This document shows positions 1 through 11,240 of a DNA stretch of 64,000 nucleotides, in pieces. The stretch covers positions 52,723,924 to 52,787,923 of the forward strand of contig OX393581.1 in the NCBI GenBank assembly GCA_947652605.1, given 5' to 3'. This DNA is from Elmis aenea (Eukaryota; Arthropoda; Insecta; Coleoptera; Elmidae). The notes beneath the pieces are model-generated. The model was given only the letters and a program-made list of their open reading frames with translations. It did no database searches and had not been told where the DNA came from. The translations under genes and the position numbers were made by a program. Numbering within the stretch: the stretch's first letter is position 1; each line of letters starts with the position of its first letter.

Positions 1-1816
1 AACGATAATGTGTTTTAACAAAAACAAACAACGGGAAAATAACACAGACTTTACATCAGTGGTTATAAGTTAGATTTTATTCACACAGGCAGACAGGGTT
101 AATTTTACAAAAAGTTCACTACTCAAGATTAAAATTGTACTTGAAGTTAGTTCACTAACATAAAGCATGATATTTTTTGTAGAACTCTTCGACAGAATAT
201 TTTTGAAAACGGTTCTGAGTTTGTCCCAAAAAGCTGCACATTTTTGATAATATAACCGTTTCTCTATCTTGACTATTAAGCGAGATACCCATGTAATTCT
301 ATCGAATTTGAACCACCCTGTACAAACTAGTAATTATTTTAAGGTTGTTTATTATTGAAATGAAAACGAAATATTCTGAAAAACTGTGTGTTTGTTGCGT
401 ATATTTCTTGTTTGCGAGTGTTTAAAAATATAACGTAACGCCTGTATAATTAAAAACTTCAAAAATAAATCAACGCAGTGTGTAAAATCCCTCTAACGAG
501 GCTTAAAACGTGAAACGTTGTTGATTTTTGGGCGAGTGATATGTTTTTTCGTATGTACATATATTCGTGACTCACAAATTTACGTGTGCAACTGCATCGA
601 ACACACCCAAAAATTCTACACCCTGCATTTTGTGGGCGTTCATTTACATACGCGGTTGATAAACAGAGATAGCCGACGAGCCCTTGAACAAAAACGAGCG
701 AGACAGTCGGAGATATCCAAAGAAAATCGTGTTTAGCGTATAGGTTAACGACCCATCCTAATCTTAGAAGTATTGAATCCACCTAGTCTGTTTTTAAGTT
801 TATTCAAGTCAAGCTCAATGGGTCTGATGTAATGCAATAAGCAGTTTCAAGTGTTACAAAACAGATCTCCATGACAAAGACCCCTATTGTGTGCGACTAA
901 CGCCCTAGTACCGAAGTTAAATGCCGTATTTGCACTATTATTTGACTCGGTTGGTGGCCGGTAGTGCGGTCGAATTTTGGTTTGCCGTTTTCTTGCGAAT
1001 AAGAGAATGTTTTATGGCCTTACACCAATAAAAAAGGGAAATGACCATTCCGAATTTTTTTGTACAAAATTGTAAAAACTTCGTATTTTTGCCTTTTCGC
1101 TAGAGTTTATGGCTGTGAAAATGTTGGCAAAGGGTTAGTGCTCTGGTGCATTGTAAAAATAAACGCATTAACCGCTTTAAAAATTGCAACCCTTCTCGTT
1201 TATGGTGTTCGGGGTATATTGGTCTAAAGCAAACCCTTTCTAAATCCAATAAAAAACTACTTTTGTCGTTTTGAGAATTATTTTACACACAGCTATTCGG
1301 GCAATAAAAAATAAATGAAGCCAAACACACAGACGTTCTTATTTTGCTTGTAGCTTTTTTGTTTTCATATGGAATTTCGCAATTTTTGGCTAACATTTTG
1401 GCTACAACTTCAAACCATCATTTAATATAGTGTCTCCCAAATTGGCTTTCACGGAACCAATAGAAGGGGTTCCGACAGAAAACAGGAAAAAAATTAATTA
1501 ACTCAAATACTTGATAGTTTCATACTAATACACAAAGAACGGAACAAAAACCTAAAGGAAATAGCAAAATTAACCGAAATATTAGTGAGAATGAAAAGGG
1601 AAACAAAAATGAAATTTTTATGTTTTGTTTAAGATGGAAAACAAAACAAATAATTTATTTTAACGGTTTTAACCGATTTAATCGCTTTTTTATGTACAAT
1701 TTATTCTTAAGAACGTTAAGTAATTTATCCATTGTAATTAAGACTTTTCTTTTACTAATTATTACAGCAAACTCGAATTTAATTCAAATGCATGGTGTTT
1801 TAGTAAAGAAATAAAT
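1..1816. other. Gene-free AT-rich DNA
   Basis: No coding region is recognisable on either strand. Two patches stand out as richer in GC and CpG, about 520-770 and 880-1,010. They could be conserved regulatory DNA of a large upstream intron, but that is inference from composition only. The short open frames here have no domain features. Confidence 0.5.
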
Positions 1817-2054
1817 TATAATTGAATCGCTGATTGCAAAAACAACAAAGTCCATTTTACCTAACTTTTGGGAATATTGAAAAACTGTTTAATTTATATT
1901 AAGGTTTCACAAAAAAAATCAAACATTTGTTTTTGAACATCTACTGAGGTGTTATTAAAATTGTTCTATTTTAATTCTATATTTTTTTAAATCGCTTATT
2001 CCAATTAATAATTGATGGACTTTGGTTGTTTTTGCAATCAGCTATTCAATTATA
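1817..2054. mobile_element. MITE-like element with ~38-bp terminal inverted repeats
   Basis: The left end (from 1,818, ATAATTGAATCGCTGATTGC onward to 1,855) matches the reverse complement of the right end (2,016-2,053) with about two differences over 38 bp. The flanks give TA on each side, as expected of Tc1/mariner-type MITEs. The interior is AT-rich and non-coding. The superfamily is inferred only from the TA flank. Confidence 0.6.
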
Positions 2055-2641
2055 CAGATCGTGTGTACATTTTCATTAAACAAATCGAGTTGAGTTTTTA
2101 CACCGGAGGGGCGCGAAGTTATCCAAAATAAAATGCGCAAGTTTTATTTGAATATATGTTAATGATGTTAAACAGTTTGGTAAATTTAATATGGCGGTTC
2201 GCTAGTTTAAAATATGCTGTCCTTCAAGAAACAAAACCCATCTTATCGTCGTTTATAAGTTAGCGGGGGCCCAACGATTGCTAAGAAACGGGATCCATAC
2301 TTAGATAAAACCAATACAGAACGTTTAAAAGTCAAAAAAGAATACTCTGATTGATTAAAAAAAGCCTACTTAAGGAAAAATTTAGTTTCTAAACGCAGTT
2401 ATAAAATGTTGCGTATTATTGTAAAAAATACGTGGGAGCTTACACATTTTTACAACTTTTTTGTTTAATCTTTGTTTCTAAATCTTAACACAAAGCAGTA
2501 AGCATCTTCTGTGATTATGAAATCGCTGGGTTTAAAAGGTCCTTGGAACAGGATAAAATAGTAAAGCAGTTGACATAATATTATAAACAATAGGTTTATG
2601 TGAATAAATTGAATCAAAATCGAACCTTTTTTACATAGAAT

Positions 2642-2768
2642 CTCTTGTGGAGATGCTAGATCAATTTCGCAAATCTACTGTCTTTGGCAATAGCTATTTT
2701 ATGTATTCGAAGATTGCTACTAATAATGAGAAGATAGTCTCGAAACTGGTCTAGCATTTCTTCGAGAG
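2642..2768 (+). ncRNA. Candidate long hairpin RNA (unverified)
   Basis: The 5' arm 2,642-2,669 and the 3' arm 2,741-2,768 pair over 28 positions with only two mismatches if G-U pairs are allowed. The core is ATGCTAGATCAATTTCG against CGAAACTGGTCTAGCAT. A smaller inner helix (GCAAT with ATTGC) lies in the 71-nt loop. This is longer than most insect pre-miRNAs. It could instead be a decayed inverted-repeat element. I do not recognise a known miRNA seed. Confidence 0.25.
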
Positions 2769-3949
2769 TTTCTTCATAAAAATAGATAAGGGATTTTAGC
2801 TGAGGTAAGAAGTGAACCACTGACATAATCCAAGAGTTTTACAATCAGGTTAAATTTGCATCTCTCAAAGCATTAAGCGAATTTTTAAATATTATGTATT
2901 TGAGAATCATAATACAATCACAAAGTTTTAGAACGAAAAAGTCATTTCAGTCAACGGTTGTTTGAAAAAAATAATTTTTGGGAACAGATTAAAATTTTGT
3001 AGTATAAATAAGTAGAATTTATGATGGCTTAAATATTTTTTTATCTAATGTTCTCGCTTAAGTTTCTACCAATAATCCCAAAAATCGGTAATTAAATAAT
3101 TAAGTTACATGCGAAAATCTTTTTTTTTTTTTTTTTTAGCAGTGTAGATATATCTGTGTCGCTTATACGCTGTGTAAAATGAAAATATTCCTGTTTTAAG
3201 TAAACAGTATCGTATTCAAAGTTTGAGCAGACAGCAAAAACATCCTAATCTGGATTAAGTCAACATTGCAGGGTGTCTGGAGAATTTATTTTAAAAGTTC
3301 ACACTGTGGTGTTGTTATAAAATGAGCCGCTATCACACGGCATTAAATAAAATATACTCTGGGAGTTATTTTAACGTTTTCGTGCCACTATATGTAAATA
3401 ATATCTGAGATATTTCATTAGTTCGGTTATCAGACGGCCAACATTCAGAGCTACATAAAAACCCGAGTTGAATAATTAAGCTAGATAAAACTATGATTTA
3501 TAATTTAAAATTAAAACATTAGAGAAACTAGGCAATAGTTATACCATTAAGAAATGTGCAACTTATTGTGAGACTTGACTAAAAGAAATTCCAAAAAATA
3601 TTGTTGCAATTTTAGTAAAATAATAATGTATACAAGACAATTTTTACAAAAATATTCGACGTCTATTCAAATTAAAAGATTTTCGTTGTAATGTAACAAT
3701 ATTTTGATCATGATAATAACACGTTTATATTTCAGAGAAGATTAACAATTTTAAAAAGTTTGCTCTACATCTACAAAATTTTCAAATAGAACAAAAATTG
3801 TCACCGAATTATTACTACAAATTAAAATACTTTAAAAGTTTGTAACTAATTCCACTTTTTAAATCTTTGCCAGTCTCCACAGTGCGTTATACAACTTATT
3901 GTTTTTGAACAAGTTTATTTGTGAAATGTAATAATTGCTAATTGGGTTT

Positions 3950-5815
3950 TTACGTACTTAATGCTACGAACTAAATTTTTAAACGGTTTAAAAATTGAAT
4001 TGTTTGTTTATTATTAGAATGACGAATTTGCTGGAGGTTGTTGCTAAAAAAGTATTTAAAACTTGGGATTGAAATATTTGCTATAAATAGTAGAGTTAAA
4101 TCGATACATATATGTTTAAAACCAAATGAAATTTTTGTTTAATATTGTTGTTGGATGTTGTTATTGGTATCTAGTTATTATTGCTAAGAAAAATGGAAAT
4201 TTTGGGTTTGAAAGTCTTGCTTAAAATTGTAGAAGTATGAAACTAACATTTATTTAAGAATTAATTAAGAATGTTTGAAAGTTTTGAATTTGAAGTTATC
4301 GTTCAAACTTGTCGAACGCAATGAAAAATTCCTTCTGATAGTTAATAAAAAGCATTAAAATGTTCGCTCATAAACGACTGAATGATGCCCAAAAAATGTT
4401 TCTGATAAGTTTGGTTGTACAGTTTCACTTTAAACTGTTTTGATTATGTTAAAACATCTTTTTGTTGATGTGAACATTGTTTTTTTGAAAATTTTGGGTT
4501 CGGAATTTTGCTTTAAACTTGTCCAACGCAATGGGAGTTTTCAGTTATTAACATAAAGAAAGAAATTGAAGTGAAGTTTTCGCTAAATGCTTGTATACAA
4601 TAAAACCATCCAGTTGCTGAAGTTAAAGCAAAATTTGCAAGTTTTTGATTTTTAGTTTTTGCCCAAAGCTTAGAAAAAAATTGAAGTGAAGTTTTTGCCT
4701 AATGCTTGTATACAATAAAAAGATTCAGTTGCTGTAGCTAAAGCAAAATTTGCAAGTTTTTGATTTTTAGTTTTAGCTCAAAGCTACTTTAAAGATGTTC
4801 GAATTTTTTTGGGAAATTTTAATGTTCAACACCATTTAAAAAAATTTCAAGTCAGAAATTTTTGTTTAAAACTTGCCATACACTGTGGAAACTTGCAATT
4901 AATAATATTTGAACAATTTTAGATAATCTTGTGTATACATTTCGTTTATATTTGTTGAGGCCAAAGGCAACATCCAAATCGTGAAGTTAAAACTATTTTT
5001 GAAAACTTTGGCATTGTAGTTTTGCTCTTAACTCGTCGAATGCAATGGAAATGTTCAGTGATTATTGTTTATAAAAAAGGAAAATTTTGGTTTTTTAAAA
5101 CTTGGCCAGTGATTTTGAAAAACTTTTTTGGATGAATTCGAAATTTTCTTTCAAAACTTTTTGAATTCAGTTTAAACAACCAGGTTCGAACATTGTTTTT
5201 GGGTTTAAAATCTACACAAAACTTGTTGAACGCGATGGAAATTTCCAGTTACTGACAAAAAAATAATTAAAATTAAAGTTTTCCCTCAAAACCTGTTCAA
5301 TAATGATCAAAAAATATTGTTTGGAATATTTATTTTATTTCCTTTTAAAATATATGAATTAAGTCGAAGCAACCACACATTGATTCAAATATTTTTTTAA
5401 AGTTTTGGCCTTGAAGTTTTTATTTAAAATGTAATGGGAACATCAGTTTGAAAAATTAAAAATGTATGCCAAAACTTCTTGAGTCTAAACTTTTTTGAAA
5501 ATTTTGGTGTTTAAAGTTTTCTTTAAAATCCATCGAATTAAGTCGAAACACCTTGTTGTCGGTCTAATTCTTTTTGAAAGTTTTGTTGTAGAAGTTTCGC
5601 TCAAAGCTTATCCAAGAAATTGGAGATCGATAATTTTTTTTTTAAATTTAAAATTCATTTAATTAAGTCGAAACACTTTGTTGTCGATCGAATTCTTTTT
5701 GAACGTTTTGTTTCACAAGTTTTCGCTCGAAACGTATCCAAGAAATTGGAGAACGATAAAAATTTTTTTTTTTGGAAAATTTTGGATTTCAATTTTTGCT
5801 TGAAACTCATTTAAC
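3950..5815. repeat. Degenerate satellite-like tandem repeat region
   Basis: Diverged copies of one theme recur through this stretch: GAAAATTTTGG, then GAAGTTTTTGCTCAAA, then ACTTGTCGAACGCAATGGAAA. Two neighbouring pairs are well preserved: 4,565-4,678 with 4,679-4,792 (period about 114) and about 5,540-5,664 with 5,665-5,790 (period about 125). The motif AAGTCGAAACACNTTGTTGTCG marks the second pair. No coding content is visible. It looks like an old, decayed satellite array. Confidence 0.7.
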
Positions 5816-5899
5816 GAACTAGTAACATCCTTATGCGCACTCTTTGCGTATCCTACACACATACAAACGCATTTTTTTTCGTCACTTCACTTAAAAAAA

Positions 5900-6330
5900 A
5901 AACATTCCTTGTGCACTAAACTCCCAACACTTCCACAAAATCCGTATCCTCCGAAGAAAATAAAGTTGCGGGTGCGTGTTGGTCCACCGTCGCCAGCTTC
6001 CCCCATGATACTGACAATTCGCGAGTCGATCCGCGAATGCCAGTTTGATTATACGCGAATTCCTTCAACCCGCGTCGTCCAACCCGCCCAAGTTCGCGTA
6101 GCCTCGGATTTTGCACACGTCGTTCGGGACATTTGCCTATCCCACGGTTCGCAATGTTGCGCTGGTCAGGATCTGCCCACATCGCGACTCATGGTCTTAT
6201 CGTAGGTCGTGGATGTAGCGGTATTTTGCGTAGAATCGCGTGCGAATCCGGTCCTTCAAGGACGTGCAGCTTGCGGCTACTATCCCGCGACATCCCGTTG
6301 TTGCGTACGTGATTTCTTGTGCCATTTATA
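5900..6330. promoter_or_regulatory. GC/CpG-rich island, possible promoter or enhancer
   Basis: About 400 bp is far richer in GC and CpG than the surrounding DNA, with repeated CGCG, TCGCGA and CGCGAAT words. It begins right after the decayed satellite. No protein-like frame is convincing. In insect genomes such islands inside AT-rich DNA often mark promoters or enhancers, and the next gene downstream is the BTB-Psq gene, 18 kb away. Assignment to that gene is speculation. Confidence 0.3.
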
Positions 6331-7394
6331 ACCGATTTTGTGTTATTTTTTTAATGAGTTGTTTTTGAAAGGGATCATTAACGTTATGAAATGTTTTGAG
6401 ACATTTTTTAATGAGTTTAAAATAGCTAGAGTGGTCTGTAATCGGTGAGTGTTTAAAACAATATATTAGCAGCGAAGGTGAAGGTAATTAATCTAGAATT
6501 AGCCAAATTGAAGGTGTTTGTTTTCATATGCTTAGCCCTGTGGGTGTTTGAAAACCTTGGTTGTTGTAAATAATGGATCTGTTTTTGTGCAATCGCCTGT
6601 CGACTTGTGCTTATCAGTAACCGATAACGCATTGTGTCGGAGCTTGTATTTACTTCTTTCGCATTTCGCTCGTAAGTTTTATTAACTTTATCGGTTATTG
6701 AAATATAACTTTTGACTCTTGAACTTTGCTTAGCGTCGATAAACCTACAAGAAACGATCTTTTATTAAATTTAAGTTTTATAGAACGATACACAAACGAA
6801 TATACATTGTAGCTGCCATGAACATACCACAAATACATGCACAGAATGTGTTCCATTCAATTTCACTATCGGTTTTATGATAGAATTAGCTTCTGTGGTT
6901 CTACAAAAACATGGAACTGAACAATTTTGTTTTTATTTACGTAATTTTTAACCAACCGATAATTTTTGTACCTAAAAACATGATATTGGAAAAGAAATTC
7001 TTGCTTTATACAGTGCTCAGCAAAAGTCTGGATACATGCAAATATGTAGAATGCTGTTGAAGATATTACAATGAAATTTGGCATCTATTAATTACCGTAC
7101 GTCCAGTATTGAGGTTTCAACACGACTAACCGGAAATGGGCCCAAATTTAACAACTTGGGTTCGATTCCCATTCGCATTTTTCCCGGTTCGAATTTCTCA
7201 CATACCTACATAATCCTAAAGCCTTTTTTTTACCCTTTCGGGTGTAAAACCAAGTCAATTATTATTTTCTTAAATAATACAAATCATCTTATAAATAAAA
7301 TCTTCTTAATCGGTTCTGATTTTTGGTTTCGTTCAATGCTGTAATGTTTGAGTATTTAACGTTCTATAATTCTGAAGCTGGAAATTATCATTTA
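6331..7394. other. Gene-free AT-rich DNA
   Basis: Nothing recognisable as gene, RNA or full repeat was seen here. Confidence 0.4.
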
Positions 7395-7960
7395 TGTGAT
7401 GAATGCTTAACTTATTATTATTCTTCTTCCTTTAAATCGGTTCTTTTTGTATCTTTCGGTGTCGAGGTATGCTTTTCTATTTCTGTTATGTTTCTCCACT
7501 CCTGCCTATCGTTAGCTAATTGTGGCACATCTCTCCAGCTGACTTCTTTTTCTTCTAGTTTCTGCCTCATTTCTTTTTCCCATTTTATTCTTGGTCTTCC
7601 TCTATTTCTTTTTCCCTCCATCTGTATTTTCCATCTTATTTTCGCGTATCTACTTTCTGGCATGCGTAGTAAAAGTCCAAGCCATCTTAATTGATTCATC
7701 TCCCATCTTTTTCTTAATATCTGTTACTCCTAGGTTTTTTCGATTCTTTTCGTTACTGATTTTATCGATCAGTCTACATCCCTCTATTCTTCTCAGAAAT
7801 CTCATTTCCTGTTCCTGTATTCTTGTTTTTGTTTTTGTGTTATTGTCCAAGTTTCTGAACTGTACGTGAGAATGGGTACGTACACTGCATTTAAAACTCG
7901 CGTCTTCGTTTCTTTTGATATTTCCTTTATTTATTGGCGAACGATCTCTTGTAGAAATAC
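7395..7960 (-). mobile_element. 3' end of a non-LTR retrotransposon (LINE), broken
   Basis: Read on the minus strand, the DNA encodes the C-terminal tail typical of RTE/BovB-like insect LINE reverse transcriptases: SSETWTIT, MRFLRRIEGCRL, then LRWLGLLLRMPESR, GKRNRGRPRIKW and [15 protein letters not shown]. At least two frameshifts are needed to join these parts, so it is a dead copy. The 3' end near 7,400-7,420 runs into GAA/TAA repeats, as in other copies in this window. The copy is 5' truncated. The clade name is inferred from motif style. Confidence 0.8.
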
Positions 7961-10195
7961 AAGACCAGTTTCAAGATTCTCATCTCTTTACCAGTTGCAT
8001 TTTTTAAATTTATTTATTAGTTATTTAAATAAGAATGGCGATTACCGATCAGGAGATGAGTCTTAATATTGGTCTTCCATTACGACAAGAGCTCCTTTAA
8101 AATGAGATGAGTGATTTTTAAATAAACTTATTTATGTTAGTAAACGTATCGCTTAAATAATTCAACCATTTATCAGATTTTAAATTATTGCGAAATGTAT
8201 TTAACGTACGCATTTCTAAAGAAAGTGCGTTATTTATATTCCTTGGCGGAAGTAAAATTTTCATTTCTAGATATTAGCATAAATTACAATTTTAGCATTG
8301 GTTATACTTGTTTCTTTGATCGTAACATAATTTTGTATCACAGCTGCTTGTGTCAAATAAATATTGCTATTCATTGTGCTTAAAGATAATTTTTTTAACT
8401 TGTTACTTGTATTACACGGAGTGTTCAATTAAATTGTCTTCCTCTTGGGATCTTGCTAACTCTGAGGACCAAGGAGAGGCTTAATTTTTTGAATTTGTTT
8501 AATGAACAGTAAGGAAGGAAAATCATATTTTCAGATTTTGAAAACTACTCGTTTTATTGTTTTGAAATGGAGGAATAGCATGCAGTATTTCATGATTTCT
8601 GGGGCTCTTGCAAAGTTTTATTTATTTTTATTGGCTTTTCCTTCAGCGTGGGATGTCCAACCCCGCTATAACCATGGAAATGACATTCGCAGCGTCGTTT
8701 AGATAGATATCTGGTTATGTTCGGTGCTAGTTCTTTAAAAGTAGTTTTACCTTTTAAAGTACTAAGTAAATGTCGACGCTGAAGATGTATTGTTTTAAAT
8801 TTTGTTGGAAGTTTCGCAAGTATTAAAAAACGGTAAAAAGTATGTGTCTAAACTACGTATGGCATTTATCAAACACCACACTCCAAGATTGATGCGTAAA
8901 GGTAAATATTTTGTAGCTAGATCAAATTAGTCGATTTTTTTTCTAAAACGAGCTTATCTGTTAGTTGCGGGATTCATTATATATACCGGGTGATTCAGTT
9001 TAACTGTCGCACCCCTATAACTTTTTAATTATTGAAAATAACTTCAACAAACCTCATATTTTTGGAAACTGCGACCAATTCTCTATTAAGTGATGTGCAT
9101 TTGTTGATTCGGATAGAGAATTTAATTCTGAATCCGACCATGTATTAAAAAAGTACACATACAAAAGAAAATGTTCGAGAAAAATCAGTTCAAAGTTTAT
9201 TCACATCATAGCAAACAGTCTATTTAACATAACAAAAAGCGATTCAATCTAAAAATTATACTATAACTATCAATGGAAATGTATTAAAAATTAATGTTTA
9301 ATAAAAACAAATAGTAGATAAACGTCCTGCTAATAACAACAAAATTTTTATTAATACCCAACAATAATATCAAGCATTTTGTTAGTGTCTAAAAATATGA
9401 TAAAATTTTTAATAATTTTCAAAAATTATATCAAAGTTTTTATTAATAAGCAAGAATAATATCGAAACATTATGCAAGCATTTCGATGACATAATGTTGC
9501 GTTCGATACCATTATTTTTATGAAATCGATATGCAAAATCGTCAGGTGTTTTTGTAAATTTTTTCAGGTGATAGCACGGAATTTCCCAACATAACGAGCC
9601 GCAATTATCGACAAAAATCCTACAATTAGCGACAAACGTTTAAACTTAATGTTATTTGTTTCGTATCCACGTGTCCACAATTGTCATTCACCAACTAAAG
9701 TGTAGTGCGTATTCCCCGTATTTTGTTTATCGATCCGCATGCAAAGCGAAAATGACGCACACATTGCGTGTCCTATCCGGAAAGTAAAATATAACAATGT
9801 ATAAACGGCACACAACGGGCCGAAACAGAGCCACGTGTAACTGCCTTTCGTAAGACTTTCGTGAAAAACGTAAATTTCACATTTCGTCCACTTTAAAGAT
9901 GATTCATGACGGTCCGTGGACACAACGGAAGAAGTAGTAACACAGTTCAACGCACTTTTTTCGATATATTTTGATATTCTTTATCGCACATGACATTCCA
10001 TTAGACAAACGGTACCTACTTCGATCCCCCATCGAACGTTTTGTCTCCTAAAATGTTATCGGCAATTTAAGAAATGGGCTGGTAAATCGCTCTAACGGTA
10101 TTACGGTGTATAGTGGACGATTTTAATTGCAGAACACTGAACCCTCGAGTGTGGCCGTTTTTGATAAGAAAAAAATATAACTGGACGATTTATAC
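7961..10195. other. Gene-free DNA with a GC-richer patch
   Basis: No gene was seen. A motif resembling the terminal word shared by several repeats in this window (ACCGGGTGATTCAG, near 8,986) is present without a recognisable partner end. About 9,660-9,960 is GC- and CpG-richer than its surroundings and may be regulatory. About 9,300-9,480 is a simple AT-rich patch with repeated TTTTTATTAATA-type words. Confidence 0.4.
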
Positions 10196-10372
10196 GAATT
10201 AGGTGCACTTTTTACTGACACATTTTTCCCCTTAATATCGTCTGTGAACATTAGCTCAGTTATGTTTATTTTTTCCATTTTCCAATTGCCTAGTTGAAAC
10301 GGTCTCATTTTTTGTTTTACTTCTTTAATTACCCCATCTATAACAACTGCGAGTAGTAATGGACTGAGCACG
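10196..10372 (-). mobile_element. LINE reverse transcriptase fragment
   Basis: The minus strand reads LSPLLLAVVIDGVIKEVK, then GNWKMEKINITELMFTDDI. This is the reverse transcriptase stretch leading into the catalytic F/Y-x-DD box, with FADD altered to FTDD. It is nearly identical at DNA level to the + strand fragment at 16,712-16,865, so both come from one family. It is a short dead piece. Confidence 0.75.
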
Positions 10373-10584
10373 CATAATTTTTAAATTTTGAAATGCTACA
10401 ATTTTGGTACCTAATCATTTCGGAAGATCGATAACAATCCGTTATTAAAACAGTTTAGTAATAATTTGTGTAATACACAGTAATTATGAAGAACTTTCCG
10501 TTGTCCACGCGAAACCTCCAACAAATATTAATATATAAAGTTGGTAACGCTATCATTATGCGATTGAAATAAGAACCGCATCAT

Positions 10585-10870
10585 ACTTAATTTGCAGTCG
10601 GACCTATCCGTGCATCGTTCCCAGTAATAAGCAGAAGTGCGTGTGCTTTTGCAGACTACTTTCACAAAACTCTATAAATAATAGATAGGGGCCAGTTTGC
10701 ATGGCGGCTTCGGGTTTAGAAACACGCATCCGACCACGCGGGGAGCGATTTGCGTGTGCGATACGATATTTGATAACGCTGCTTGCAGAATGCATAACGA
10801 AGCCCGAAAAAGTGGAAAAAGCAATATATCCTCATACACTCGATCCCGAAACTACTTTTTATGTTGATTC
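10585..10870. promoter_or_regulatory. GC-richer patch, possible regulatory DNA
   Basis: This stretch is notably richer in GC and CpG than its flanks. The open frame over it (10,701-11,003, + strand) shows no domain. It is listed only as a composition anomaly. Confidence 0.2.
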
Positions 10871-11184
10871 ACGCATTCGCGATGATTCCTGCACGTTTTT
10901 TTCACGAACTACCGGCAATTTTAAAACATTTCGGGTTATTGATTTTCAGAGAGCTCATTTACGTCGAGGTATTTATTATTTTACCCCAAAAATATTTTAT
11001 TAAAGGGAATATTAACGCAAGGGAAGTGGAATTTAGTTTATTCATAGGCCACTGTCTTATTAATACGCGTGTTAAACGGTGGATTTTCGCATTTATTTTA
11101 TTTATTAGATCGATAACAGCAAACCACGAGCAACTTTGATAAACACACACACGGTGTCGACTGAGAGTATCTTACATAGGACTT

Positions 11185-11240
11185 TTATTCTTCTTCTTAA
11201 GTGCCTATCCGTCACCCGAATCAGGGATTCTGAAGTCTCG
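11185..11240 (-). mobile_element. Possible LINE 3' tail
   Basis: The sequence TTCTTCTTCTTAAGTGCC followed by a TCCGTCACCCGAA stretch resembles the reversed 3' end of insect RTE-type LINEs, which end in GAA repeats. Only about 50 bp is present and no target duplication was found. Confidence 0.3.

Noticed and set aside
5909..6205. 98-codon + strand and 88-codon minus-strand frames in the CpG island
   Set aside because: Both strands are open because the DNA is GC-rich; neither shows a domain or splice support.
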